A program made the position numbers and the translations under genes. A DNA stretch of 63,456 bases from JAUYIV01 sp035464675 (GTDB taxonomy: Bacteria > Actinomycetota > Acidimicrobiia > Spongiisociales > UBA11373), in assembly GCA_035464675.1 (NCBI GenBank), contig DATHSA010000031.1, positions 1 to 63,456 on the forward strand, in the 5' to 3' direction. The notes beneath the pieces are model-generated. The model was not told the DNA's origin, searched no databases, and was given only the letters and a program-made list of their open reading frames with translations. Position 1 is the stretch's first letter. The number at the start of each line of letters is the position of its first letter. This document shows positions 45,422 to 54,307 of this stretch, one piece after another.

Positions 45422-46518
45422 TCGGAGACGGTCATGCTGCTGCCCGCCGGGAACACGGAGATCCACGCGAGCCCGGCCGGGACCGAGGCCGTCGAGCCAT
45501 CGTCCGACCGGAGTTCGAAGGGTTCGTCGATGTCGCTGCGGTGCCAGGTCCCGTGCCACACTCGACCCCGGGCGAGAACCCACGCCTCGCCGGTCCCAAC
45601 CGTGTCGGTGGCAGGCACCGGAGTCCCGTCGGCCGGCGGGAAGGCGGTGTAGAGGTCGCCCTCGAGGATCACCAGCACCTCGACCTCGATCTGGGTCTGC
45701 TCGCGATCCTCGTCCTGTACGTAGTGGCGGGAGTTGTTCGTCCAGCGACCGTAGGTGCGCTTGTCCGGGAAGTATCGCCAGACGACCACGTTGATGTCGG
45801 ACCAGCGCAGTTCGACCTCGGACGCGGTGTCGTCCGGATACGGCCAGTCGTCGATCGGCAGCAGGGGCGAGGCCGGCCGGTCCGTGTACCCGCGAGCGTC
45901 GGCGCGGTCCCTCAGGGTCTCCGTCCGCCCGTAGAGGTTGTGTGGCGCGACCCTCAAGGATGATCGGAACATCCCGGCGCTCTCCCCGAGGATTCTCTGG
46001 CCGCGGGCCACGGTGAGGCTTTGAACCCATTGCTGCCCGCCGGACATGAACAGCGGAGCGCCGGTGGGGAGGACGAGGGTCGAGTCGGTGGGGCGCAGAG
46101 ATCGGATCGGGCCCACGAAGTCGGACTCGTTGTCGTGGAACAGGGCGATGAAGCGGGTGAACCCTCCTTCGACCAGGAGTTCGATCACGGCGTCGGCCTC
46201 CAGGAGCCCGGACTGCGGGCGGGCCTCCGGGTGATTGTCGATCTTGATCGCGATCACGCTGCGATCGAGCGCGAGGGTGTCCTGCGCCGGGAGTCCGTTG
46301 AGGGGCGAGGCGAAATCGGCCGGGAAGGTGGTGACGGTCGTCTCCGGCCCGATGGTGGTCGTCGTCGGGGGCAGCGTCGTCGTGGTCGTCGTGGTGGGGA
46401 TCGCGGTGGTGGTGCTGGTGGTCGTCGGGACGGTCGTGGTGGTGGTCGGCGCGGCGTCGCCCCCGCAGGCGGCGACGATCGCAAGGAGCAGCAGCGCGAC
46501 GATGAGGCGTCTGATCAT
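45418..46518 (-). CDS. DUF3048 (YerB-like) lipoprotein
   Basis: A 366-residue exported protein with a lipobox (AIVAACGGD) and a Thr-rich linker of about 45 residues. A DUF3048 domain follows with AIKIDNHPEARPQSGLLEAD and PIRSLRPTDSTL. The family is of unknown function. It overlaps the amidase gene, so both are coupled on one transcript. Confidence 0.88.
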   Translation of the reverse strand: MIRRLIVALLLLAIVAACGGDAAPTTTTTVPTTTSTTTAIPTTTTTTTLPPTTTTIGPETTVTTFPADFASPLNGLPAQDTLALDRSVIAIKIDNHPEARPQSGLLEADAVIELLVEGGFTRFIALFHDNESDFVGPIRSLRPTDSTLVLPTGAPLFMSGGQQWVQSLTVARGQRILGESAGMFRSSLRVAPHNLYGRTETLRDRADARGYTDRPASPLLPIDDWPYPDDTASEVELRWSDINVVVWRYFPDKRTYGRWTNNSRHYVQDEDREQTQIEVEVLVILEGDLYTAFPPADGTPVPATDTVGTGEAWVLARGRVWHGTWHRSDIDEPFELRSDDGSTASVPAGLAWISVFPAGSSMTVSE

Positions 46519-46566
46519 GGCGGTGGGGAAGAGTAGGTCGAGCGGTGCGACTAGGGAGCGGCCGCT

Positions 46567-48912
46567 CTACGCGTCCGGTGCCCCCTCGGTACGTTCCCCG
46601 GTTGGCGCAAGTTCCAACGTCGATCGGGCGACCCGGGTGACCTCCGAGCGTTCCTGGGCGATCGTGACGCCGTCGCCACGTCTCCACAGCGGGAGCTGGT
46701 CGGCGTAGTGGCGCGAGAACGGATTGCCGGACTGTCCACCGGGAAGCGAGAAGCGCGAGTTCTCCCAGGCGCCGATGTCGACGACCATCCGCAGCGAGGC
46801 GATGGCGAAGTCCGGGTTGCGCAGCGGGTCACGGGGGTCGACCGGTGCCGGGTTGACGGTGTTGGCGTCGCCACCGTGGGGGAACGGCCCCAGGTCGTAG
46901 ATCTTGCCGAGCGGCTTCCGTATCCCGAGCGGGTGCTTGAGGCGGAGGGGGCGGGCCATCCCCCACGCCCAGTCGCCGGGGTCCGGCCCGAGCCGTTCGA
47001 TCAGTGTCTCGATCGCACTTCCGAGTGAGTCGCGGATGAACCCACCCCAGCCCGAGTCGAACCAGCCCCCCGGCTGCTCGTGGAGCAGCGAGACGAGGTG
47101 TGACACCCGGCGCACGAGGAGGCCGTTGAAGGGGACCAGCGGGGTGAAGCCATCGCCGAGGGCGAGCGCCGACGATTTCGGCGCCTTTGCCTCGGCGACG
47201 CGCCGGCACATCTCGGCGACCATCACCTCGAAGATCGTTGCCGCGGGGGAGTCGGGCCCGACCACGCCGTCCCAGTCGCGCAGCAGGGCGACGGCAGGTC
47301 CGCTGGACTCTTCGAGTGCGTCGAGCACGATCTCGCGCATCTCCCGCCACGGGATCGACTGCTGATCGAGTTGGAGGCGAAGCGTCGTCGCCACGTCCCA
47401 GTCGTCTCGCTCGGCGAGGCTCTCGGCGATCCTCTGGGCCCGGTACCCGTCGAGGAAGTCGCTTCCCAGGTAGGGGCCGTCGGCCGAGGGAAGATTGTTG
47501 GCGGTGGCGACGAATCCACTCGGTGGATCGACCGCGTGGGGGAGTTCCTCGAACCGGACGGGTTCGTCCTTCCAACGAGTTTCGGGATCGGATGCGTCGA
47601 GCGGGATCGTTCCGCCTCCCCTTCCCCGAACCGGCGCCGATCCGATCAACTGCCAGCCGACCGTGTCCGACTCGTCGGCGAACGCGACGTTGAGAGGGAC
47701 CGACGTCCAGGAGCCGTAGACCTCGCGCAGATCCGCGAAGGACCGTACCCGGCAGAGATCGATCGTCGCTCCGATGTCGTCCGGCTGTAGCCAGGTGGCC
47801 GACATCGAGAGCGCCCCAAAGGCCCCCTCGAATGCCGGGCCGACAACGGGCCCGCGATCCGTCTCGAGCACGTCGATGGTCACCGGGTCCGACCCCCGGA
47901 CCTCGATGACCTCCCGTCGCACGTCGCAGGGCACGAACTCGTCGCCGCGTCGGACGCTTGCGTTGTCGGGACCGACCTCCTCCATGAACAGGTCGGTGTT
48001 GTCGATCAAGCCGGCCGTCACCCCCCAAGCGGCGTGCTGGTTGTGACCGGCCCCAAACGTCGGAACGGCCGGGAGCGAGGCCCCGGTGACGCTCCAGTCC
48101 GGGGTGCTCAGGTGCGCCAGGTACCAGTGAGCCGGCAGCACCGGGGCGAGATGTGGATCGTTGGCCAGGAGCGGGCGCCCGGTCCTGGTCTTGCGACCGG
48201 CCAGCGCCCAGTTGTTCGACCCCCCTCCGGGGGTGAACAGCTCCCGGGCCCGCGCCAGGTCGCCGGCGAGGGCGTCGACCACCCGGCCGGCAGCTTCGCC
48301 GGGACGATCCGAGACAGGAAGGTCGGCGGCATAGGGCGGGTGGAGGGCGGCCACCGCTTCGGGTCCGTCGAGTGCCAGCATCCGCAGGCGGGCGAGCTCG
48401 GTGTCCCAGTTCGAAGCCAGGGCGAACGCCTGGACGGCGAGAAAGCCGACGGCGTCGGCGGCGGAGAAGGGCGTCGGCCGGGTGCGCAGCAGCGTGAACT
48501 CGTGGACCCGGCCACCCCGCCCGCGATCGATCCCGGCGCGTACTCCGGCGGCGAATGCCTCGTAGCCGGAACGGTGGTGGCGCCGCATGCCGGCGAGCAC
48601 CGCCTCGCCGTACCTGGCGAACCCCACCCGGCGCGACAGCTCGTCGACGGCCAGGGCATCACGGCCGACCAGGGCGGCCAGGGTGCCGCGGACCACCCGG
48701 ATACGGGTTTCGATCTGGAAGGCGCGATCCTGTCCCTGGCAGAAACCGAGCCCGAACCAGGCATCGTCGGGCGTCGTGGCCTCGACATGAGGGACGCCGA
48801 AGCGATCCCGGTGGATCGTCACCGGCCCGATGAGCCCCTCCACGTCGAGCGCCCCGGACGTGACCGGGAGCCGGCGGCCGAGGAGGCGGAGGAGGGCTCG
48901 AGCTGGGTTCAT
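46567..48912 (-). CDS. Penicillin acylase family (S45) Ntn-hydrolase
   Basis: A 781-residue proenzyme that should self-cleave to alpha and beta chains. The new N-terminal Ser nucleophile lies in GGGSNNWALAG near residue 230, and the beta-chain pattern AGHNQHAAWGVTAG follows. The N-terminus is weakly hydrophobic at best, with no clear signal peptide, so it may be cytoplasmic. The substrate may be any amide, including acyl-homoserine lactones or beta-lactams. TAGCCT (48925-48920) lies 7 bases before the ATG. Confidence 0.93.
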   Translation of the reverse strand: MNPARALLRLLGRRLPVTSGALDVEGLIGPVTIHRDRFGVPHVEATTPDDAWFGLGFCQGQDRAFQIETRIRVVRGTLAALVGRDALAVDELSRRVGFARYGEAVLAGMRRHHRSGYEAFAAGVRAGIDRGRGGRVHEFTLLRTRPTPFSAADAVGFLAVQAFALASNWDTELARLRMLALDGPEAVAALHPPYAADLPVSDRPGEAAGRVVDALAGDLARARELFTPGGGSNNWALAGRKTRTGRPLLANDPHLAPVLPAHWYLAHLSTPDWSVTGASLPAVPTFGAGHNQHAAWGVTAGLIDNTDLFMEEVGPDNASVRRGDEFVPCDVRREVIEVRGSDPVTIDVLETDRGPVVGPAFEGAFGALSMSATWLQPDDIGATIDLCRVRSFADLREVYGSWTSVPLNVAFADESDTVGWQLIGSAPVRGRGGGTIPLDASDPETRWKDEPVRFEELPHAVDPPSGFVATANNLPSADGPYLGSDFLDGYRAQRIAESLAERDDWDVATTLRLQLDQQSIPWREMREIVLDALEESSGPAVALLRDWDGVVGPDSPAATIFEVMVAEMCRRVAEAKAPKSSALALGDGFTPLVPFNGLLVRRVSHLVSLLHEQPGGWFDSGWGGFIRDSLGSAIETLIERLGPDPGDWAWGMARPLRLKHPLGIRKPLGKIYDLGPFPHGGDANTVNPAPVDPRDPLRNPDFAIASLRMVVDIGAWENSRFSLPGGQSGNPFSRHYADQLPLWRRGDGVTIAQERSEVTRVARSTLELAPTGERTEGAPDA

Positions 48913-48928
48913 TGGCGGGAGGCTACGC

Positions 48929-48949
48929 CGTCGCCCGTCGCCCGTCGCC
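48929..48949 (+). repeat. Three CGTCGCC heptamers
   Basis: Three perfect consecutive 7-bp units lie in the 39-base gap between the penicillin acylase and sodX genes, just upstream of the acylase -10 box. Confidence 0.8.
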
Positions 48950-48951
48950 CG

Positions 48952-49341
48952 TCAGATCGCCTTCAACCGGAGAGGGCGGTATCTGAGCAGAACCCTTGCC
49001 GTCACCCGGGCTGGATCGATCGGCCCCAGCGATCGGCTGTCGACGCTCCCGGCCCCCGGGTTGTCGCCGAGGAGCCAGAGGCCCTCGACGCCGGGTGGCG
49101 CGACTGCGACGCGCTTTACGGCCTCGAACCCGGGACGCATCTCGAAGACGACCACCTGGCCCGGCAGAATCCTTCGGGGGCGCTTCGTGGCGAGCACCCA
49201 GTCGCCCGCCGTGAGGGCCGGGAACATCGAATCCTCGGCGATCTCATAGCGGGTGAGGCGCCCGGCAACCGCGGCGAGCAGCACCGATCCGAGGGCTCTG
49301 AGCGTCGATGAACCGGCCAGATCGCGGCCTTCCGGTGCCAA
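48952..49341 (-). CDS. sodX: Ni-superoxide dismutase maturation protease (S26 family)
   Basis: A 129-residue S26 signal-peptidase-like protein. The Ser is in AEDSMFPAL and the Lys in AVKRVAV, with GDNPGAGSVDSR near the end. SodX proteins remove the SodN propeptide so that the new N-terminal His can bind nickel. It is divergent from sodN, 50 bases away, the standard arrangement. The TTG at 49341 is the likely start; a GTG at 49284 is an alternative. Confidence 0.88.
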   Translation of the reverse strand: MAPEGRDLAGSSTLRALGSVLLAAVAGRLTRYEIAEDSMFPALTAGDWVLATKRPRRILPGQVVVFEMRPGFEAVKRVAVAPPGVEGLWLLGDNPGAGSVDSRSLGPIDPARVTARVLLRYRPLRLKAI

Positions 49342-49391
49342 CCGGGGCGAGTGTAGGGTGAGATTCCCAGCGAACAGGAGACGAGAACGGC

Positions 49392-49778
49392 ATGGCGTTG
49401 CTGAAGCCGAAGCGGATCGCCCACGCGCACTGTGACCTCATGTGCGGCGTCTACGACCCCGCCCAGGCACGCATCGAGGCTGAGTCCGTACGAGCGATCG
49501 CGCAGAAGTACCAGGACTCCGACGACGAGGTCTTCCGCCAGCGGTGCGTGATCCTCAAGGAGCAGCGTGCCGAATTGGTCAAGCACCACCTATGGGTGTT
49601 GTGGACCGACTACTTCAAGCCACCGCACGTCGAGGAGTTCCCGCAGCTCCACGATCTCTTCTGGCGGGCCACCAAGAAGGCAGGCGACGCCAAGAAGTCG
49701 ATGGACCCCGAGGTCGGGGACGAGTTGCTGGAGCTGATCGCCGAGATCGCGGACATCTTCCAGAAGACCAAGACGTAG
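49392..49778 (+). CDS. sodN: Nickel superoxide dismutase
   Basis: A 128-residue NiSOD precursor. The propeptide MALLKPKRIAHA precedes the nickel-hook sequence HCDLMCGVYDPAQARIEAES, so mature His1, Cys2, Cys6 and Tyr9 (H13, C14, C18, Y21 here) are present. Position 5 of the hook is Met where other NiSODs I know have Pro. The rest, including KEQRAELVKHHLWVLW and YFKPPH, is standard. ACAGGAGACGAGAACGGC supplies the ribosome-binding site. Confidence 0.95.
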   Translation: MALLKPKRIAHAHCDLMCGVYDPAQARIEAESVRAIAQKYQDSDDEVFRQRCVILKEQRAELVKHHLWVLWTDYFKPPHVEEFPQLHDLFWRATKKAGDAKKSMDPEVGDELLELIAEIADIFQKTKT

Positions 49779-49867
49779 GGGCCCGCGCTTCGCTCGGGAC
49801 GGCGATCTGCACGTCGATGCGCGTGTCGATTCACCGGTCGCGTTCTGGGCGATTCCTACGAAGAGAG

Positions 49868-49895
49868 GGGAGCGGCTCCAGAGCGCCGCTCCCCA
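49868..49895. terminator. Hairpin between sodN and murJ
   Basis: GGGGAGCGGC (49868-49877) pairs with GCCGCTCCCC (49886-49895) with an 8-base loop. The genes converge here, so the stem could end both transcripts. There is no U-tract on either side. The other bases of the 199-base gap show nothing I recognise. Confidence 0.6.
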
Positions 49896-49977
49896 GGGTC
49901 GCACGGGTCTCCGTGCGGCTAGCGAGAGCAGCCTAGATCGCCCGACCGGGTGTTTCCACCCCCTTGCCGACGATCGC

Positions 49978-51552
49978 TCATCTCCGTGCCAGGTCCCTCC
50001 GCACGGGTGATGGGCCCAGAGCTATCGACACGAGCACGATGCCTCCGACGGTGAGCGCGACGAGGTTGTTGAAGAAGCCCTGCGCGCCGAGGGTGTCGAG
50101 CACCCACTCGGAGGCCAGCCAGGAGGCGACGCCGGCGGCGGCGGCCAGTGGGAGGCTTCCGGCGAGGGTCCGAACCACCGGGAACATCTCGACGGTGGCG
50201 GTGCGGCGGTACCAGACGGTCGCCAGGCCGATCGTGTACAAGGTGATCGAGAGGCTCGAGGCGAGCGCCAGGCCGTCGACGCCCATCGCCTCGTGGAGTA
50301 CCCAGTAGATCGGGACTGCCGCGACCGTGGCGGCGGTGCCGATCACGACCGGAGCCCACATCTCCTCGCGGGCATAGAACCCGCGGGCCAGGATCTGCTG
50401 GATTCCCCACATCGGCACCCCGATGGCGAACAGGACGACGGTGCCCGCGGTGGCGATCGTGTCCATGGGCTCGAACGATCCCCGCTCATAGAGCGTGCGG
50501 ACGATCGGGATCGACATCGCCATGAGGCCCGCGGCGGCGGCGAGGCTCAGGACCACGACGAACCGCACCGCCCGCCCCACCGCTGCCGCCATTTCCCGAT
50601 GCTTCCCCTCGGCGGCGAGTCGCGCCAGGAACGGGTAGGCGGCGACGCCGGCCGCCTGTGCGATGACCCCCACCGGCACCAGCATCGTCTGTCGGCCGAA
50701 GGTGAGCCACGACACTCCGCCGTCCTCGGTGAGGGAGCCGAAAGCCCTGCCCAACTGCTCATCGAGCACCACCAGCGACTGGCCCAGCATCAGCGGGATG
50801 GCGAGTGCGAAGTAGCGCCGTACGGCCGGGTGTCGTCCCCGGATTGATCCGGGAAGCCGCAGACCCTCGCGATGAGCGCCCCACCACTGGAGCACGAAGA
50901 TCCCGACGAAGGCCCCGGTGAGTGCGCCCCACGCGAATCCGTCGGCGCCCGGGTCGTCGCGGCCGATCCCGCCGAGGAGGCCGCCGGCGATGATTCCGAG
51001 GTTGTAGACGATCGGCCCGAGCGTCGGGATCACGAACTTCTCACGGGCGAACTGCCACGCGGTGAACAGCTGGCCGAGGATGAAGAACAGCTGGGCGGGG
51101 AGGACGATCCGGGTCAATCGTGCCGCTTCTCGAACCTGTGCCTCGGTGAACCCCGGTTCGATCGTTCGCAGGATCGTCTCGACGAACGGCATGGCGATCA
51201 GCACGAGGCCCGCGATGGCGAGCGTGAGCGGTCGGGTCACCGCCCAGAAGGCACGGCGGGCGTCGTCCTCGTCACCCACGGCGAACCGCTTCGCGAGGAG
51301 GGGGATCAGCGTGATCGCCATGTAGGCGCCGGCCAGCAGGTAGTTGAGGAGATCCGGGATCACGAAGGCGACGAAGTACTCGTCGCCGGTGGCCCCCGCT
51401 CCGAGCAGCCAGGCGAAGACGATCTGACGGACCAGACCGAGGATCCTCGAGAGAAAGACTCCTCCGGCGACGATGGCGGCGGCGATTCCCATGCGCCGGT
51501 ACATGCTCTGGCGAGGGAAGCCGGGCGGGGGGCGCGGCACCGGGTCGGTCAC
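49978..51552 (-). CDS. murJ: Lipid II flippase MurJ/MviN family
   Basis: A 524-residue membrane protein with about 14 helices. It has the family pattern GVFLSRILGLVRQIVFAW at the N-terminus and PVGVIAQAAGVAAYPFLARLA. It flips lipid II for peptidoglycan synthesis. No C-terminal pseudokinase domain is present, unlike mycobacterial MurJ. TACCTT (51565-51560) lies 7 bases before the GTG start, leaderless. Confidence 0.93.
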   Translation of the reverse strand: MTDPVPRPPPGFPRQSMYRRMGIAAAIVAGGVFLSRILGLVRQIVFAWLLGAGATGDEYFVAFVIPDLLNYLLAGAYMAITLIPLLAKRFAVGDEDDARRAFWAVTRPLTLAIAGLVLIAMPFVETILRTIEPGFTEAQVREAARLTRIVLPAQLFFILGQLFTAWQFAREKFVIPTLGPIVYNLGIIAGGLLGGIGRDDPGADGFAWGALTGAFVGIFVLQWWGAHREGLRLPGSIRGRHPAVRRYFALAIPLMLGQSLVVLDEQLGRAFGSLTEDGGVSWLTFGRQTMLVPVGVIAQAAGVAAYPFLARLAAEGKHREMAAAVGRAVRFVVVLSLAAAAGLMAMSIPIVRTLYERGSFEPMDTIATAGTVVLFAIGVPMWGIQQILARGFYAREEMWAPVVIGTAATVAAVPIYWVLHEAMGVDGLALASSLSITLYTIGLATVWYRRTATVEMFPVVRTLAGSLPLAAAAGVASWLASEWVLDTLGAQGFFNNLVALTVGGIVLVSIALGPSPVRRDLARR

Positions 51553-51673
51553 CGGCGGAAAGGTAGCGAGGAAGCCGCCAGCCTTCAGCTACCAGCACGA
51601 CATGCGGTGGAGCGGCTGGACACGAGACCGCCCCCGGGCGTTGCGTGGGCGGCCTCTCATTCAGGCGCTTCGG

Positions 51674-51757
51674 TCAGGCCTGGGGGAGGCGCAGGACCTG
51701 TCCGGGGTCGATCAGGTCGGCCCTCCTGTCTCCAGTCGGCCACGGAGACGGCAGCCG
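51674..51757 (-). pseudogene. Possible LysM-domain remnant
   Basis: A minus-strand frame with no start codon (stop at each end) reads TGDRRADLIDPGQVLRLPQA, which matches the end of a LysM repeat. It sits in the 210-base gap between murJ and an ABC permease. It is probably the C-terminal scar of a deleted LysM protein, but 27 codons are little evidence. Confidence 0.4.
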
Positions 51758-51762
51758 TCATG

Positions 51763-52515
51763 TCACTCCCCGGCAGCGTCTCTTCTCTTGAGCAGGAACG
51801 CGCCGAACAGGACGCAGACCACGGCGATTCCGAGCGCTTTGGCGGCGGCTCCGCCGACACCGGGGGCGAGGGAACCGAGCGGCTCCCGAAGATTCGAGGC
51901 CGATTCCGGCACCAGCCCGACATAGGCAGTGAGTCCGATGCGGGAGAGCGAGACGTTGGCGAGCGACGGCGCGGCGAACGAGATGCCCGACTCCCATACG
52001 AAGAGATACACGAGGCCGATGAGCACCGCGCGTGAGGTGATGTGGCCGAGCAGCATGAAGACCGCCGTGTATCCGGCCGCAGTCACGGCAACCGCCACGA
52101 TCGTGGGCACCAGCTCGCTCCAGGTGCCCGCACGGAACGCAAGCACCCCAGCCGCCAGAGCCCCGGCCGTTCCGGCGATCAGGGTGGCCGAAACCCATGA
52201 TGCTGCGAGCTTGGCCGCGGTGATGGTCGAGCGCCGGATCGGTCTGACCAACAGGAACGAGAGTGTCCCGTCGCGTCGCTCATCGCCGAGCGCGCCCGAT
52301 CCGATCACCAGCGCCACGACGGGAAGCACCAGGAGCAGGAGGGTCGGCAGGGGCGCATCCTGGTACCTGGTGACCGCCTCGGAAGCCGACACGTCGAGCG
52401 ATGAAAACCACATGACCACTGCCGGCAGAAGGGCGAGCAGTCCGAGGACGATCCACCTCTTGCCGCCCACCACCTGACGCAAAGTCACACGGAAGATCGA
52501 GATGAAGGGCCTCAA
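51763..52515 (-). CDS. ABC transporter permease (second pair)
   Basis: A 250-residue membrane protein with about six helices, starting RPFISIFRVTLRQVVGGK, with DERRDGTLSFLLVRPIRRS in a cytoplasmic loop, as in ABC-2 type permeases. It has a TTG start at 52515 overlapping the ATPase stop. It is last in a four-gene operon alternating ATPase and permease. Substrate unknown. Confidence 0.85.
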   Translation of the reverse strand: MRPFISIFRVTLRQVVGGKRWIVLGLLALLPAVVMWFSSLDVSASEAVTRYQDAPLPTLLLLVLPVVALVIGSGALGDERRDGTLSFLLVRPIRRSTITAAKLAASWVSATLIAGTAGALAAGVLAFRAGTWSELVPTIVAVAVTAAGYTAVFMLLGHITSRAVLIGLVYLFVWESGISFAAPSLANVSLSRIGLTAYVGLVPESASNLREPLGSLAPGVGGAAAKALGIAVVCVLFGAFLLKRRDAAGE

Positions 52516-53447
52516 GTTCGTCTCCGGATCAGATAGCGGAACACGCTCTCGAGTGACTCGTCCTCGGGCTCGAAGGCGGTGAGTCTGACACCCAGCTGCC
52601 GGGCCACCCGGGGCACCCGGCGCCCGAGGTCGGGAAGGTCGGAGGTCTCGACGTGGATCGTCGACCCGGCGACCGTCACGGAGGTGACGCAGTCGGCCTC
52701 CATGAGGGTCGCCGCCAGCCGGCGCGGCTCCTCCGTGTCGATGCGGATCCGATAGGGGATGTCCGCCATCGCCCGCCGGATGGCGTGCACCTCGCCCGCA
52801 GCAGCCAGCCGGCCATCGACGATTGCGATGACCCGGTCGGCCATGCGCTCGACCTCGGCGAGCACGTGGGACGAGACGATCACGGTGCGTCCTGTTGCGG
52901 CGATGCGCCGGAATACCTCGATCAGGTGGGCTCGCTGCACCGGGTCGGTCCCGTTGAGCGGTTCGTCGAGAATCAGCACCTCGGGATCTGTGACGAGGGC
53001 CGCGGCGACTTTGGCCCGCTGACGCATCCCCTTGCTGAATCCCGATACGGGTCGGTCGGCGGCGCCCTGCAGGTCCACGGTGGAGATCGCATCGTCGACG
53101 CCGCTCCGTGCCACCCCTGACAGGTCGGCCGCGTACGAGACGAATGCTCGGGCCGTGAGGTACCCGTATACGGCGTCTTCTTCGGGCACCATCGCCACCT
53201 TGCGGTACACGCGGTGATCCCGCCGGGGGTTGGCGCCGAGGATCGACACCTCGCCGTCGGACGGCGTCAGGAGCCCGCAGATCAGCCTTAGGAGCGTCGT
53301 CTTGCCGGCCCCATTCGGTCCCAGCAGGCCGCTCACGCCGGAGCCGAAGGAGCACGAGACATCGGAGACCGCGACCTTCTGGCCGAACCACTTGGAGACG
53401 TCGCGAACCTCGACAGTGGGGTCGGGGACGGACTCGGGGGAGGTCAT
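52512..53447 (-). CDS. ABC transporter ATP-binding protein (second pair)
   Basis: A 311-residue ABC-2-type ATPase. Walker A is LLGPNGAGKTTLL, the signature loop GFSKGMRQR is atypical but functional-looking, Walker B is VLILDEPLNGTDP, and the H-loop lies in VSSHVLAEV. A C-terminal regulatory domain of about 90 residues follows. The start is the ATG at 53447, overlapping the preceding permease by 4 bases. Confidence 0.93.
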   Translation of the reverse strand: MTSPESVPDPTVEVRDVSKWFGQKVAVSDVSCSFGSGVSGLLGPNGAGKTTLLRLICGLLTPSDGEVSILGANPRRDHRVYRKVAMVPEEDAVYGYLTARAFVSYAADLSGVARSGVDDAISTVDLQGAADRPVSGFSKGMRQRAKVAAALVTDPEVLILDEPLNGTDPVQRAHLIEVFRRIAATGRTVIVSSHVLAEVERMADRVIAIVDGRLAAAGEVHAIRRAMADIPYRIRIDTEEPRRLAATLMEADCVTSVTVAGSTIHVETSDLPDLGRRVPRVARQLGVRLTAFEPEDESLESVFRYLIRRRT

Positions 53448-54307
53448 CCCGCCCTCCGCTGTCGCGCCAGGACGACGAAGCCGCATAGAGCCGCCACGAC
53501 GAGGATCATCAACAGCGACACCGAGGCGTCGAACCCGGCGTCCGACGGGATCCACTGGTGGGTGGTCGAATCCATGATCCAGTCCTTCACGTACCCGGGG
53601 TGGTGCTGGAACGCGAACACCGCGACGAAGTCGAAGCCTGCTTCGAGGAGGCCGCGGGCTGCTGCGCTGGAGATGGTGATCACCCCGAGATAGACGCCCG
53701 CGGCGACCGACGTTCGCTTCGAGAACGCCGCGATCAGGAAGCCGAGAGGGGCATAGGCGGCGAAGTAGACGGCGGACGACAGCGCCGTCTCCCACAGCAC
53801 CTCCCAGTTGTCGCCGACGTACGTCGCAAAACCGTTGACCCAGGCGCGTCCGAGGAACAGGACGACGTGGGGAAGCCACAGGAAGCCGAACACGACCGTC
53901 GCGAGAGACGCAGCGCGCATCGCCACGTAGTCGCCGACCGTGAGCGGTCGAGACGCGTATATCGCCAGGGTGCCGTTGACCCTGTCGGGAACAAGGAGCT
54001 CGCTCGACGCGAGTGCGGTGAAGATGAGTACCAGGGCCCCGGTGAGATCGAAGTACTGGCTGTGTCCGAACAAGGTCGCTGTCGGGTCGAACTCGCCTGC
54101 GATCACGCTGAAGGCGACGAAGAAGAGCGCCGGGAGGAGGGCGATGGCCATCAGCGTGAACGGGAAGACCTTGCTTCGGGCTCTTCGCCGCAGACCGAGC
54201 ACCCGGCGCAGGCCATCCTTGTAGAGGGCTCGACGCGCACCGGCACGGCCCAGCCTCGGTCCATCGTGGGGGCGCCAGCCGAGATCGAAGACGACGCCCT
54301 CGGTCAT
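53444..54307 (-). CDS. ABC transporter permease (first pair)
   Basis: A 287-residue membrane protein with about six helices and the ABC-2 permease loop VPDRVNGTLAIYASRPL. Its N-terminus carries a soluble basic stretch of about 50 residues. It overlaps both neighbours by 4 bases, so the operon is tightly coupled. Confidence 0.85.
   Translation of the reverse strand: MTEGVVFDLGWRPHDGPRLGRAGARRALYKDGLRRVLGLRRRARSKVFPFTLMAIALLPALFFVAFSVIAGEFDPTATLFGHSQYFDLTGALVLIFTALASSELLVPDRVNGTLAIYASRPLTVGDYVAMRAASLATVVFGFLWLPHVVLFLGRAWVNGFATYVGDNWEVLWETALSSAVYFAAYAPLGFLIAAFSKRTSVAAGVYLGVITISSAAARGLLEAGFDFVAVFAFQHHPGYVKDWIMDSTTHQWIPSDAGFDASVSLLMILVVAALCGFVVLARQRRAG

Noticed and set aside
45422..46687. Minus-strand frame continuous with the amidase and opposed in phase to DUF3048
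   Set aside because: The translation is Arg/His-rich nonsense, while the DUF3048 frame on the same strand has a signal peptide and domain motifs.
52516..53391. In-frame extension upstream of the second ABC permease
   Set aside because: It overlaps the complete ATPase gene in another frame and has no protein-like composition. The TTG at 52515 gives a normal stop-start overlap.
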